Shown: positions 1-11,400, numbered from the stretch's first letter. The stretch: DNA of 64,000 bases from Stomoxys calcitrans (GCF_963082655.1 NC_081554.1:61831820-61895819); one strand, 5' to 3'. The notes: generated by a model from the sequence alone, not told the origin. Program-made: numbers and translations.

Positions 1-1340
1 TTACACCCTACCTGAGCAGCTTTATGATAAAATGCACTGTACCACTATTCCTGATAGGACCGATTGGAACTACGATATCCCTGGTAGTAGAAGTTAAATA
101 GTCTTATATACGGGTGGTTCCAAATTAGACAACCAGGTGGTCTTTGGGGTGCATTCTACATATCTAGAACTGGTCATATCGAAAAGGTTACCTGACCACT
201 GCAGTGTGTATTAAGCGGTGATCCTTGCAAATAAGGAAGTGGTGGAATGGCTATGATATATCATGACGACCATTGGCATAAAAATCTTCTCAGACAGCCA
301 GGTAGTCATTTAATTCTTGAAGAATGTATTTCTGAACACAAAAACCGTTCCAAACTGTCGCAGACCTCTTAACGAGATGGCTAAACAATTCAAAATTCAA
401 CTAGTCTGTGTGCCGGTCCAAAGATATCCCAGGGAATTGTAGAGCACACGGGCTTATGAGACTTGGAACTGCCTAACACATTCCAGGGGAACTAGATTCA
501 GTGGATATGCCTCTAGCGACATGTAAGCTAAGTCTTGCGGATCAGGTCCGAAGGGAAACGAATGATATATGGTCACAAAGGGGTGGTTGTGTGAACACTC
601 GAAAATAATGTGGCCTGATCTAGAATTGAAGAGGTCTACCGTTCTGCTTTCGCTGGTTAGAACATACGTCTCAGTCATTGTGTCCGTCATGACAGGTCAT
701 TGTCTGATCGGAAATCATACTGACAGACTGAAAGTTACAAGTAGCGAATTCTGCAGAAGCTGTAGGGACCGTAGGGACGAAGAAGAGACTATAGAACATC
801 TGCTGGGTGTATGTCTCGCACTAACAGTCAGAAGGAGTTCCACGTTAGGTTCTCATTTATTTGAGAAACAGACTTCTCAGTAATTGTGTCCATCATGAAA
901 GGCATTGACTGATCGCAAAACATGCTGACAAACGAAAGGTTACAAGTAATGACTTTTGCCAAAGCTGTGACGAAATCGAGAAAGAAAGGACTGTAGAACA
1001 TCTGCTTTGTGTGTGTCCCGTACTGGCAGTCAGAAGAAGTTCCACTATGAGTTCTCATTTCTTTGATAACTTGTCTGACTAAGCAGCGGATGTACATCTT
1101 CGCAACATGTGGAGCTTTTTAAAGAGATCTGGATGCCGACAGTCAGATGGAGTTCCACTCTAGTTTCTCATTTCATTGATAACTTGTCTGACTAAGCAAG
1201 TTGTTGAGCTTTTTAAAGCGATCTGAATGGTTCAACGGTAGGAACTAGAAAGCATCTTCCTTCTCCTGTTCCTGCGGTATCACAATGGGAGAAAACGTCG
1301 AAGTGAGGCTGATGCCAGCCTGCCACTTAAACCTAACCTA
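1..1340 (+). mobile_element. LINE A copy 1, degenerate 3' part (RNase H and C-terminal zinc region)
   Basis: This is the 3' part of a non-LTR retrotransposon that runs off the left edge of the window. Positions 60-420 translate, with frameshifts and stops, to a type-1 RNase H region (a GGSKL-like stretch where better copies read DGSKL). Positions 660-1080 encode a cysteine/histidine cluster of the form CRSC...EHLL.VC, as in the copies at 15290 and 33740. The 3' end carries the family signature (GGTATCACAATGG, then GTCGAAGTGAG) and stops in AACCTAACCTAA. Two internal duplications lie at 662-1075 and about 1030-1200. RNase H and the Cys/His tail fit the I/Loa-type LINE groups; the exact clade is inferred. 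All frames are broken. Confidence 0.8.
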
Positions 1341-1545
1341 ATCTTCTACAGTTCTTCTGCTTGGCGAGTATACAGCTAAGGAATGTAACTACTTTGACAA
1401 ATCTAGAGATTCCAGTATTATTTCTATATAAGGACAATCTGGAATATTCTTCTGAACTATGAATCGTAACTGTAGGCGCATTTGCAATGCAAATTCGCTC
1501 AAAAAAATTTCCATCAAGGAACAGAGGCAATCTTCATACATATCA

Positions 1546-1770
1546 ATGACGGCTGTCCGATTCAAGTTTAAGCTCAATGATTAGGGGCCTCCTTTTCATA
1601 GCCAAATACGAACGACGTGCCGCAGTGCGACACCTCTTTGCCAAAGTCCCTCATAAATGTCGCCAGCATTAGCAGGGGATACACACTGTTCCCCCCAGGA
1701 TTCGAACCCAGGCGTTCAGCGTCATAGGCGGACATGCTAACCTCTGCGCTATGATGGCCTCCTAACTATA
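1546..1770 (-). mobile_element. tRNA-derived SINE (family S1)
   Basis: This is an antisense copy of the commonest SINE in the window. Read on the minus strand it begins GGCCATCATAGCGCAGAGG, has an A-box-like TAGCGCAGAGGTTAGCATG and a B-box-like GGTTCGAATCC, then a unique body (ACCTCTTTGGC, GGAGGCCCC, AAACTTGAATCGGAC). The 3' end is shortened relative to the copy at 6527. Confidence 0.85.
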
Positions 1771-1779
1771 GGCGCAGTT

Positions 1780-2715
1780 AGTATTTTTGATACTCTAAGA
1801 TGACACCTATTAGTAGTTGTTATTATTTTTCTCGAAGAAAGCACTACACACTTTAGTTTTCCAGGAGTGATGCATGCACTCCACACAATCTCCAAAAAGC
1901 AAGCGACTATCTGTCTGCTTTATTTATGTTACTAAAGCATCCCTTTCTACTTAGCATTTCACATTTCCTCTTGCTACAATGCACATTAATTAGACACAAT
2001 ATCAGGTGGCCCTGACGTCTGCGAGTCCCAAAGGATATCACATTTAATGAACTCCTCTCTGGCCGCCCTTAGACTTGGCATTGTCTTTAAAGCAATCAGT
2101 GCAAAGCAAAGCAAAACTAGCAACACGGAAATTGTTTAAGTAGCGCTGTGTGCAACGTGGGGATTTCCAGTAACCATGGCGACGGCAAACTGTTTTAAGG
2201 AGATAAAATGTAATGCCATTGCTTGACCATTTAATAATTTAAGCTACATTTAATTTGGAAAATTGAGCAATTTAATCCTTAACTATGGCAGTAATTTGTT
2301 AAGGTCATAACTCGGGGCAGTTTGGTGAACGCAATTTTGGCCTTAAGCTATCACATTGAAATGCGTAATAAACGTTGTAATGGATAGTGTTGTGATAACT
2401 TGTGATGCTTTAGCTGACAATCGGTAGGACAAACACAATTGAAACATTGTGGGGTTTGTTATTGGCATATGTTTGAGGTTTGAATGCGACGAATCTGATG
2501 TGCTGTTAACAATGGATTTTAAAATTAAGTTTTTGTTATTGAACGAAGGATTTAAGTGAAGTCATGATATGTACTGAAGATGACATTTATACTACCCGCC
2601 TGCCATTGACATAGGAGGTTGTTATCGCTCTATCATAAAAAGACAACAGATTATTAAATTTGACTTTCTCAGCACCTAGAGGATCCAATTATTATTTGAT
2701 TAAGGTTCGAATTTC
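1780..2715. other. unique AT-rich DNA, no gene seen
   Basis: I see no ORF, TE terminus or tandem structure in this stretch. It has long A/T runs and could be ancestral intergenic DNA or very old repeat. Confidence 0.4.
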
Positions 2716-2880
2716 GACCCGGTACTGGATTTGGTAGCGTGATTAGATAACCAGTGCGACGGTCGCGGGTTTGATTTCCATCAGAGACATGGTGTGTCGC
2801 TACGATGGTATCACAATGTACTAAAATTGTCGAAGTGAGTCTGTTTAAAAACCTAGAGTGCCACTGTAGCCTAATTTTAC
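2716..2880 (+). mobile_element. tRNA-derived SINE with LINE A-like tail (family S2)
   Basis: It opens with a tRNA-like head (GGATTTGGTAGCGTG as A box, CGCGGGTTTGATTTCC as B box). It is followed by GGTATCACAATG and GTCGAAGTGAGTCTG, the same motifs that end LINE A copies. A second, clearer copy lies antisense at 58561-58728 and a fragment at 17656-17760. The copy is diverged. Confidence 0.7.
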
Positions 2881-3003
2881 CATGGTTCGAATGAGTCTTT
2901 AACTTTTATATGGTATAGCTTCCATATAAACAGTTACAAACCGATAAGTACGCATCCTTGCATGTGTAGTTCAGATACGCGTAATTTTTGTCTAAATCTT
3001 ATA

Positions 3004-3610
3004 AAGGGTGATTTTTTTGAGGTTAGAATTTTCATGCATTAGTATTTGACAGATCACGTGGGATTTCAGACATGGTGTCAAAGAGAAAGATGCTCAGTAT
3101 GCTTTGACATTTCATCATGAATAGACTTACTAACGAGCAACGCTTGCAAATCATTGAATTTTATTACCAAAATCAGTGTTCGGTTCGAAATGTTTTCATT
3201 CACCGTAACGTTGCGTCCAACAGCATCTTTGAAAAAATACGGTCCAATGATTCCACCAGCGTACAAACCACACCAAACAGTGCATTTTTCGGGATGCATG
3301 GGCAGTTCTTGAACGGCTTCTGGTTGCTCTTCACTCCAAATGCAGCAATTTTGCTTATTTACGTAGCCATTCAACCAGAAATGAGCCTCATCGCTGAACA
3401 AAATTTGTCAAAATTTGAACACATTTCGAACCGAACACTGATTTTGGTAATAAAATTCAATGATTTGCAAGCGTTGCTCGTTAGTAAGTCTATTCATGAT
3501 GAAATGTCAAAGCATACTGAGCATCTTTCTCTTTGACACCATGTCTGAAATCCCACGTGATCTGTCAAATACTAATGCATGAAAATCCTAACCTCAAAAA
3601 AATCACCCTT
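3004..3610. mobile_element. palindromic Tc1/mariner-type MITE, copy 1
   Basis: A 607-bp element begins AAGGGTGATTTTTTTGAGG and ends with the inverse, CCTCAAAAAAATCACCCTT, flanked by TA. Arms of roughly 190 bp (3004-3197 and 3420-3610) are inverted copies of each other. Each arm encodes the start of a DUF4817-type transposase N-terminus (MNRLTNEQRLQIIEFYY), on the plus strand in the left arm and the minus strand in the right. The central 220 bp encodes on the minus strand an internal transposase piece containing DEAHFWLNGYVNKQN and VWCGLYAGGIIGPYFF. There is no complete catalytic domain, so it is non-autonomous. Confidence 0.85.
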
Positions 3611-3612
3611 TA

Positions 3613-5705
3613 TATAAAATTCAATTTGTGTTTGTTTGTTTGTATGTTTGTGTGTTCCTTATAGACTCAGAAACGGCTGAACCGATTTTCTTGAAATTTT
3701 TCACAGATTGTGCATAATGATCCCGTGGTAAAAATAGGGTACTACATTTTTTGATATCTGAAGGGGAGGCGGACCCTCCCCCTTATCCTAATTTTCAGAA
3801 ATCCCAGATCTCGCAGATGGGTGGTGCGATTTAAGCGAAATTTTGTGTGCTCTCATATAGTACCCTAAAAATAAAAATGCGGTATCCAAATTTCGGATGG
3901 AGTACCTAGGGGGGCCGCCCCACCCTAAAACCTTCCAAATATATATTTAGACCAATCACGACAATATGGGATTCGAATGAAAGGTATTTAGGATAAGAAA
4001 ACGTATCTGCTATCCATTTGTCGAACTTAGTGCTAGGGGGACCACCCCAACCCCCAAAACACCACTAAATCGGACATATTTACCGACCATGGCAATATGG
4101 GACTCAAATGAAAGGTATTTGCAAACAAAATACGAATCAGATATCCAAATTTGGGACAAAGTTTTTGGGGGTTCTCTACTTCCCCAAAACACCCCTCAAA
4201 CAGGACTTATTTACTGACCATGGCAATATGGGGCTTAAATAAAAGGTATTTGAGTGTATAATACGAATCTGATATCCAAATATGGGACCAATGGGGACAA
4301 ATTTACGACCATAGCAATATGGGGCTCAAATAAAAGGTCTTTGGAAGTAAAGCACGAATCTGATATCAATATTCGGGAAAAGTGTTTATGGGTCCACCCC
4401 ACCCCACCCCCCCCCCCCCCCAACCCCACCCAACTAAGAAGTATTTGCTGACTATGGCAATATGAGGCTCGAATAAAAGGGTTTTTAGAGTAGAGTACGA
4501 ATTCGATATAAATTTTCAAGGCCAACTCACTGAGTGGCCGCCCATCCTTAAAACACCCCCCCCCCCCCTCCCACGCTGGTCATGGAAATATGGGGCTCAA
4601 ATTAAAGGTATGTGGAAGTAGACCACGTCTCTGATATCAACATTAGGGGCCAACTGTCAAGCGGACGTCTTGACGATAACAACCCCAAAATAGTACATAT
4701 TTGCTCACCCAGACAATTTGGGTCTTAAAGACAGTGGAACTAAATATTCATAGTTTGTAGGGCCAATACCCCAAACCAGACATATTTACTGATAGGGAGT
4801 TTAAATGGGATTGGAAAACAAAATTCATATCCAATTTTGAGGGCAATGGCAATATGGGGTTCAAATAAATGATATATAGATATATGAGAATAGAGCACGT
4901 TGCTGATATATTTTCAGGGCTTAGTGATTGGGGGATTAACCCAATCCCCAAAACACCCCTAAATCGGGCATATTTACCGACCATGTCAATGTGGAGCATA
5001 AACCCACTTTCGGGACCAGTTTTCTGGGGGTCTACCCCTTTTCCAAAATACCACACAAACAGCAATTTTTTACTGACCATCGCAATATGGGGCTCAAATA
5101 AAGGTATTTGGGAGTAGAATACGAATTTGATATCCAAATGTAGCACCATGTATTTAGGGCATCACCCCTTCCCCAAAACACCTCCCAATGGGTAATAATT
5201 TTTCGACCATGCCAATATGTGGCTCAAATAATAGGTATTTGAGATTAGAAAACGAATTTGATAACCTATTTTGGGGCCATGTTTTTGGGGGACGCCTCAT
5301 CCTGTAAACTCCCCCTCAAAACCAATGGCAATATTGGGTTTAAATAAATGGTATTTGAGAGAAGGGCACAATGCTGATATTTTTTCAGGTCCTAGTATCT
5401 GGAGGACCACCTCTCCCCCGAAAACACCACTAAATCAGACATCATGAGAATATCGGGCTGAAATGAAGTATTTTAAGAATGGAGTACACATTACATCTAA
5501 ACTTATATTCGTACACCAATAAAGATCATATGGGATTCCCATAAAGGCACTTATATTGCTAAACTGCTATTCAACCGATCTACTATTTTCGTAGCATGGT
5601 ATTTCGCTAAAAGATCTTTAATTGTCGAAAATAAATATTCCAAGGAAACTTAAGTTCCATGTAAAGTAAAAGAAGGCGCAGCGGAGCGGGCCCGAGTCTG
5701 CTAGT
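3613..5705 (+). mobile_element. non-autonomous Helitron-like element (family H), copy a
   Basis: The 5' end carries AATTTGTGTTTGTTTG and then ACGGCTGAACCGATTTTC. The body is a series of diverged ~130-bp units, each with CAATATGGG(G/A)CTCAAAT, AAAGGTATT and a C-rich block. The 3' end, GCAGCGGAGCGGGCCCGAG, can form a hairpin (AGCGGA pairing with TCTGCT around the palindrome CGGGCCCG) and stops in CTAG followed by T. This hairpin plus CTAG end is what suggests a Helitron. There is no helicase or Rep ORF. Confidence 0.65.
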
Positions 5706-7041
5706 AAAGAATATATATTCTTGATCGTCGTGACATTTTATGTCGATCTAGCCATGTCCGTCCGTCTGTCTGTCGAAAGCACGCTAACTTTCTTCTTCGG
5801 TTAGGATTGTAAATTTGCCTTATCAGACCATATTTTGATATAGCTGCCATATAAACCGATCTTGGGTCTTGACTTCTTGAGCCTCTAGAGTGCGCAATTC
5901 TTATCCGATTGGAATAAAATTTAGCATGACGTGTTTTGTTATGATATATGGTTCAAATCGGTTCATAACCTGATATAGGTGTCATATAAACCGATCTTGG
6001 GTCTTGACTTGAGCCTCTAGAAGGCGCAATTTTTATCCAATTGGAATGAAATTTTGCACGATGTGTTTTGTTATGATATCCAACAACTGCGCCAAGTATG
6101 GTTCTATATATAGCTATATATATATATATAGCTGTCATATAGACAGATCTGGGGACTTGACTTCTTAAGCTTCTAGAGAGCGCAATTCCTATCCGATTTG
6201 GCTGAAATTTTGCATGACGTATTTTATTCTTACTTTCAACAACTGTGTCAAATAAGATTCAAATCGGTTCATAACCTGGTATAGCTGCCATAAAAATCGA
6301 TCTAGGATTTTGACTTCTTGAGCCTCTCGAGGTCGCAATTATTATCCGATTTGCCTGAAATTTTGTACGACGGATCCTCTCATTATCATCAACATATGTA
6401 TTGATTATGGTCTGAATCGGTCTATAGCCTGATACAGCTCCCTTATAAACCTATCTCCCGATTTTGCTTCTTGAGCCCCTATAAGGCGCAATTCTTATTC
6501 GAATGAACTGAAATATTACACAATGACTTCTGGAGGCCACCGTAGTGCAGAGGTTAGCATGTCCGCCTATGACGCTGAACGCCTGGATTCGAATCCTGGC
6601 GAGACCATCAGAAAAAATTTTCAGCGGTGGTTTTCCCCTCCTAATGCTGGCAACATTTGTGAGGTACTATGCCATGTAAAACTTCTCTCCAAAGAGGTGT
6701 CGCACTGCGGCACGCCGTTCGGACTCGGCTATAAAAAGGAGGCCCCTCCCTTATCATTGAGCTTAAACTTGAATCGGACTGCACTCATTCATATATGAGA
6801 AGTTCGCCCCTGTTCCTTAGTTGAATGTTCATGGGCTAAATTTGCACTCTACAATGTTCAGCATTCATTTATGGTCCGAATCGGACTATAGCTTGATGTA
6901 GCTCCAATAGTATAACAATTTTTATTCAATATTCTTTGTTTGCCTAATCAGAGATACCGCGCATAGAACTCGACAAATGCGATCCATGGTGGAGCGTATA
7001 TAAGATTCGGCCCGGCCGAACTTAGTACGCTCTTACTTGTT
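5706..7041 (+). mobile_element. DINE-1/Helentron-like element, 5'-shortened, with SINE inside
   Basis: It has the family leader (TATATATTCTTGATCGTCG, then GTCGATCTAGCCATGTCCG), several ~153-bp units with GATATAGCTGCCATATAAACC, and the 3' end TTCGGCCCGGCCGAACTTAG ending in CTTACTTGT. The leader is joined directly to the CTAG end of the Helitron at 5704. The SINE at 6527-6850 interrupts the sequence ACAATGACTTCT^ACAATGTTCAG, which is intact at 38580 and 47523. Confidence 0.75.
6527..6850 (+). mobile_element. tRNA-derived SINE (family S1), near full length
   Basis: This is one of the best copies. The tRNA-like head starts GGAGGCCACCGTAGTGCAG and has the B box GGATTCGAATCC. The body includes GGCAACATTTGTGAGG, GGCACGCCGTTCGGACTC and GGAGGCCCC. 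The tail is GTTCATGGGCTAAATTTGCA. The longest frame through it is only 91 codons and does not resemble a protein; the internal promoter boxes imply RNA polymerase III transcription. Confidence 0.9.
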
Positions 7042-7506
7042 TTTTTATCTGATTTTGCTGAAATTTGAAACAGTGGGTAGTTTGAGGTCTCCCGACATCC
7101 GTCCCAGATATGGTTCGGATCGGACTATATTTAGATATAGCTGCCTATAAAAGCTTTGTTTTTCATCCGATTTCGCTGAAATTCGAAATAGTAAGTAGTT
7201 TTAGGCCACCCACCATCTGACCCAAGTATGGTAAAGATCCAAGTGTATTTGGATATAGCTGTCATATAGACCGATCTGCCGATAATGGGACTGAAGCTCA
7301 TAAAAGCTTTATTCATTACCCGATTTTGTTGAAATTTGAAATACAAAATTCAACAGTGACTTATATTTGTTAGACCATTAAATTTCCGTGGCGAATTTGG
7401 CTGCATAAGTTATCCAATTTTCATCGGATTGTGACGAAAGGGGGTTTACAGAGGTGGTGGGTATCCAAAGTTCGGCCCGGCCGAACTTAATGCCTTAGTC
7501 TTTTTT
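7042..7506 (+). mobile_element. second DINE-like family, 3' part
   Basis: These are diverged units with GATATAGCTGTCATATAGACC and CATAAAAGCTTTATTC. The 3' end, GGTATCCAAAGTTCGGCCC then GGCCGAACTTAATGCC, differs from the main family. It abuts the previous element and has no recognisable 5' leader. Confidence 0.6.
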
Positions 7507-8660
7507 GTTTAATGTCTTTAAAACCGCACCTAAATTGCCCTACATTTTAATATGCCAGTAGGTTATCTACATATCTATAAAGAGCTCCGTTGAAGGACAT
7601 CATGTCAAGAATGTGTTGGCATTAAATGCTGGTATTTTGACTTAATGGCTTGATTTGCTCAATTGCTATTTATGTGTACATGGATAAACAATGTGTAATG
7701 ATTATGTTTGGGTAGACAATCATAAAATGTTGTTTGTCCATTCATCCATGCATTGAGGTGCATCGTTAAGGTAAATTGCTTTTGTTGCAACAATGTAAGT
7801 GAAGTTAAGGGGATTATGTACGCTCACATATCTACAATTCTTGGAAATTATAAGCTCTTCATAAACAAATAAAAACACCCATAGATTTCTAATTCCTAAT
7901 GTTGTAAAGTAATTCGTATACACAAAAATTCTTTACAATTTTCTCTCAAATTTTTATGGCAACATTAATCCTTCACACACACACACACACACACATGCAC
8001 ATATATTCCCATATTACATTTTTAAGGATCACTTCACACCGAAATGCTCATATTTAATAATGCCTGTACAATAATAATAATAAAAAATTGTTTAAATAAC
8101 TACAGATGTGCACGCAAACTTCTAGGAAATTTCTTTTGACACAAAAATGTACTCGATCTTTGTAATTTCATTTCCGGCACAACAGCACCAACAACAGGAT
8201 GATAAAAACTACAAAATAATATGAAATGTGAACAAAATGGGAAAATCTCTCGGTGAGGGTGGAAAAACCTATTATGTGGTTCATGTGGATAAAAAAGTAT
8301 TTTTATTAGGGATTTGGATGTAAGAAAAATAGATTTTTAATTGTGTCTATAAAAATATAGATAAATATTTTTATTTGCAATGAATTCGTATCGCCGCTGT
8401 TCCTTTTCCATTCTTGTGATTTCATAGAGGTACACAAAAAAAAATGTTTAGACATAAACGAAAATTTAAACAATTGCGGAAGATCCGCTTATTCCAAAAT
8501 CTGCATAGGGAAGAGGTGCATTGACGAATGTGCCAAATTATAGCCAATAACGGCGTATCTCATTCATCAGAACTTTTTATAGAGAAGCTGCCCATTTTGA
8601 CGCATGTACTTAAAAAGTATAAAACCGATATGGCCCCCTTACAGGAATGTTCCTATGTGC
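7507..8660. other. unique AT-rich DNA with CA microsatellite
   Basis: There is no convincing gene. A (CA)n tract lies at 7973-7994. Short frames here lack codon bias and splice context. Confidence 0.45.
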
Positions 8661-8680
8661 ACGAATCTTTTAGCATCTAA

Positions 8681-9179
8681 GGCATGCATTGACATCGAGG
8701 GGGCTTTTAACAATGTGCGGACCGACACACTGATCCAATCCTTAGAACAGTACCGGGTGGACCCGGTCCCTAGAGACTGGATAAACCATATGCTAAGGAA
8801 CAGATGGATAAATTGTGTGTCTCATGGCATAAATATAAGGGGAAAAAGTGGCACAAGGCCCGCCACAGAGGGCATTTTATCGCCACTCCTTTGGGTGACC
8901 ACCATAAATGACCTATTACGGATGCTGACTGAGGAGGGATTTGAACCCGTTATGATACTTCTAAGGGGTATGGATCCGAACGAGCTATGCAGAAGGGCCG
9001 AAAGGGTCTTGCATATGGCATATGACTGGGCTAGACTCAGAGGTCTCAATGTTAATCCAGAGAAGACTGAGATATGCCTGTTCACAAAAAAGAAGAAGGT
9101 GGACCAATTTAACACGCCACGTTTCCTAAATAAAGCGATTTCGATATCTGACAAGGTCAAATATTTAGATCTTGGATAG
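8681..9179 (+). pseudogene. LINE B reverse transcriptase fragment
   Basis: The frame opens in the block DIEGAFNNVRTDTLIQSL, the aspartate-containing first catalytic box of LINE RTs. It continues with GILSPLLW (the PQGG.LSPLLW box, degenerate here) and GLNVNPEKTEICLFTKKKK, then KVKYLDLG near the YLGV box. The YADD block that should follow GFEPV is missing: the sequence jumps from EEGFEPVMILL to MDPNELCRRAERV. The catalytic centre is therefore deleted. The start at 8604 is not meaningful because homology begins around 8681. Confidence 0.75.
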
Positions 9180-9550
9180 GAAACTGAATTGGTAGTGTCA
9201 CATTCAGGAGCGTACTGAGAAGGCTTACAGATGTTGGGCGCTATGTGGACGGGCCGTAGGCTCGAAATGGGGCCTGAATCCGAGGATAGTCCACAGGCTC
9301 TACAGAAGTGTGATTGGACCAATACTTACTTACGCCTCAGTAGTTTGTATGAACTGCTATGGAAAGAGAGTGCAACATAAGGACCATACAACGGGTTCAG
9401 AGAACATATTGTCTTTGCTTAGGCGGAGCGATGAGGACCACACCCACTAGGGCACTGGAAACTATTCTAGATATCTGACCCATTGACATACAAATTAAAT
9501 GTGAGGCAGCCACTGCGGTTATGAGATTTAAGGCGATGGGAGAATGGATT

Positions 9551-9868
9551 GAGGATGGAAGCAGCTCATACCATCGCGGTATAATCGAGGCGATGATAGG
9601 AAACCTGAAAGGAAGGGAAAAGGTTTCCCATCGGATACCTTGATGAACCTTGAAGTCGAGTGCGAGGCACTGCTGCCATCGGCACTGTCTTGGATTGACG
9701 GAACCTTAGAGGATGGGAGCAGCTCATACAATCGCTGTAAAATCAAGGCGACGATTGCAAACCTGGAAAGAAGGGAAGAGGTTTCTGATCGGATTCCTGA
9801 GATGGACCTTGAAGTCGAGTGCGTGGCACTGCTGCCATCGTCACAGTCTTGAATTGACGGAACCTTAG
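9551..9868 (+). repeat. internal tandem duplication in LINE B, two ~158-bp units
   Basis: GAGGATGG(A/G)AGCAGCTCATAC opens unit 1 (9551-9708) and unit 2 (9709-9868). Both run through GAAGTCGAGTGCG and GGATTGACGGAACC or its variant. The copy at 57290-57450 has one unit only. Confidence 0.8.
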
Positions 9869-9991
9869 TATTGCCATCTGGAAGATCATGTTACACGAAT
9901 GGATCAAAGCTAGAGGACAGAGTGGGCCTGGGGATTTACATTGAGAACCCGGAGACTGAGATCTGTTTTAAACTGCCTGACCATAATACGG

Positions 9992-10724
9992 GTCTGGCAG
10001 TAAATGCAGATAAGACGAAATAGATGGTGCCAACTCCCAAAAAGCCTTGCACAACCAAGCAGATAAACAAAATGGAGAAAGTTGCGGACCACAACTTTGA
10101 GACAGTCAGTAAATTTATCTACCTCGACACCCCCGTAACCGAAACGAATGACACCAGTTTTGAGATTAAGCGAAGAATAATACTGGCAAACAGATGCTAC
10201 TTTGGACTAAGTAATCAGTTTAGAAACAAGGCCACCTCTCGACAGACGAAGTTTACACTACACAAGACACTGATACTACCCGTGCTGTTATATGTTCTGA
10301 GAAAGTTCTTGTGAAAGCAGATGAGGCAGTGCTTGGGGTATTTGAGAGAAAGATTCTTCGTAAAATATACGGACCAGTTTGCGTTAATGGAGAATAAAGG
10401 CGACGTATGAACCACGAGCTGTATGAGCTGCATGACGACGATAGCATAGTTACACGCATCAAAATACAACGGCTGCGTTGGCTAGGTCATGTTGTCAGAA
10501 TGGATGAAGAAGCTCCAGCAAAGAAGTCTTTTGAAGGCAAACACGGTGGTACACGCAAACCGGGAAGACCAAAAGCCCGATGGAATGATCAAGTTGTGGG
10601 AGACACCTCGAAACTTGGTGTCAGAGATTTTAGAATGAGCGCAGAAGATCGAGTTGCTTGGAACGCTATTCTACGTTCGGCTAGTGGAAGAAATATTCTG
10701 TCATAGCCAATTAAAGTAAAGTAA
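9992..10724 (+). mobile_element. RTE-like LINE 3' fragment, copy 1, with 13-bp TSD
   Basis: A 5'-truncated element runs from GTCTGGCAGTAAATGC to a tail CCAATTAAAGTAAAGTAA. It is flanked by the perfect direct repeat GACCATAATACGG at 9979-9991 and 10725-10737. It encodes the C-terminal RT region in two frames: FIYLDTPVTETNDTSFEIKR and then the stretch at 10407-10706. A related copy is at 12123-12852. Confidence 0.85.
10407..10706 (+). pseudogene. RTE-like LINE, RT C-terminal domain
   Basis: This 99-residue frame contains RIKIQRLRWLGHVVRMDEEA, GRPKARWNDQV and a tryptophan-rich end. That C-terminal pattern (RLRWLGH..RM, GRP..RW) is widespread in RTE/craniofacial-development-like LINE ORFs. An upstream frame (10024-10314) carries the preceding residues and is separated from this one by a frameshift or stop near 10316. 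No catalytic RT boxes are present. Confidence 0.7.
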
Positions 10725-11334
10725 GACCATAATACGGTCCTGCAGGCGGAAATCCGGTCGATCACGGAATGCATGAAGAGGTGTGGTGCAAACGTGAGGA
10801 CGTCGAGTGTGAACATAATTACCGACAGTAAACATGCCATAAGGGCAATAACAACCAGAACGGTAAGGTCACGAACAGTCTTGCAGTGTAAGAAGGAGAT
10901 TAACGCCTTCTCTAAGGATGGCAAAATCCGCATTGTTTTGGTGCCGGGCCATAACGGAGTAAGGGAAAATGAAAAGGCGCAAGATTTGACGGTGAAGGCC
11001 AGAGGACTGCCGTCAATAAACTTGGTTAACCCAAAGCCTTTCGGGTTGACGCAGTCCGAGTTAAGGGAGTGAGCCACGAATGCGCATGCAAAATTGTGGA
11101 ACAGCGAAACGGTCGGTAGGACGACGAAAATCCTTTGGGGGATACAGATCGTGAGATGATGAGCCATTCAGGGCGACGCAGCCCGAGTTAATGGCGTGAG
11201 CAACATAATCACATGCGAATTCTAAGAAGATATACGGATCGTTAGAAAACGAGGCTAATATTGATATGAAGTTTGAAAGAAATCAGTATGGCAAGTGACA
11301 GTGTGTGCAGAGTACAGCTGGCAAATTATCGATA

Positions 11335-11400
11335 ACAGCAAGATTCGATTTTTTCGATATTTCTAATAGTAAATAACGATAGCATCGATAATATCGTCAA
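11335..11400. repeat. CGATA-rich dispersed repeat, copy 1
   Basis: This is a run of ATCGAT and CGATA motifs. Its reverse complement matches 41690-41745 (ATCGATRCTATCG, then AATATCGAAAA). Both lie beside LINE B sequence. Confidence 0.5.

Larger units (their letters stand above)
8664..11255 (+). mobile_element. LINE B copy 1, broken, with nested RTE-like insertion
   Basis: This is a 5'-truncated non-LTR element. RT remnants at 8681-9180 are followed by a degenerate linker, a repeated segment (9551-9868), and RNase H pieces at 9880-9978 and 10738-11072. The second element at 9992-10724 splits the RNase H domain. Past 11072 the sequence repeats a short piece (ACGCAG...GAGTTAA) and fades out near 11255 without the usual AACCTAACCT tail. 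Confidence 0.8.

Noticed and set aside
4254..4451. Proline-run ORF
   Set aside because: It comes from a C-homopolymer run in the Helitron-like unit array.
8822..9322. 166-codon antisense ORF
   Set aside because: Shadow of the LINE B RT frame on the other strand.
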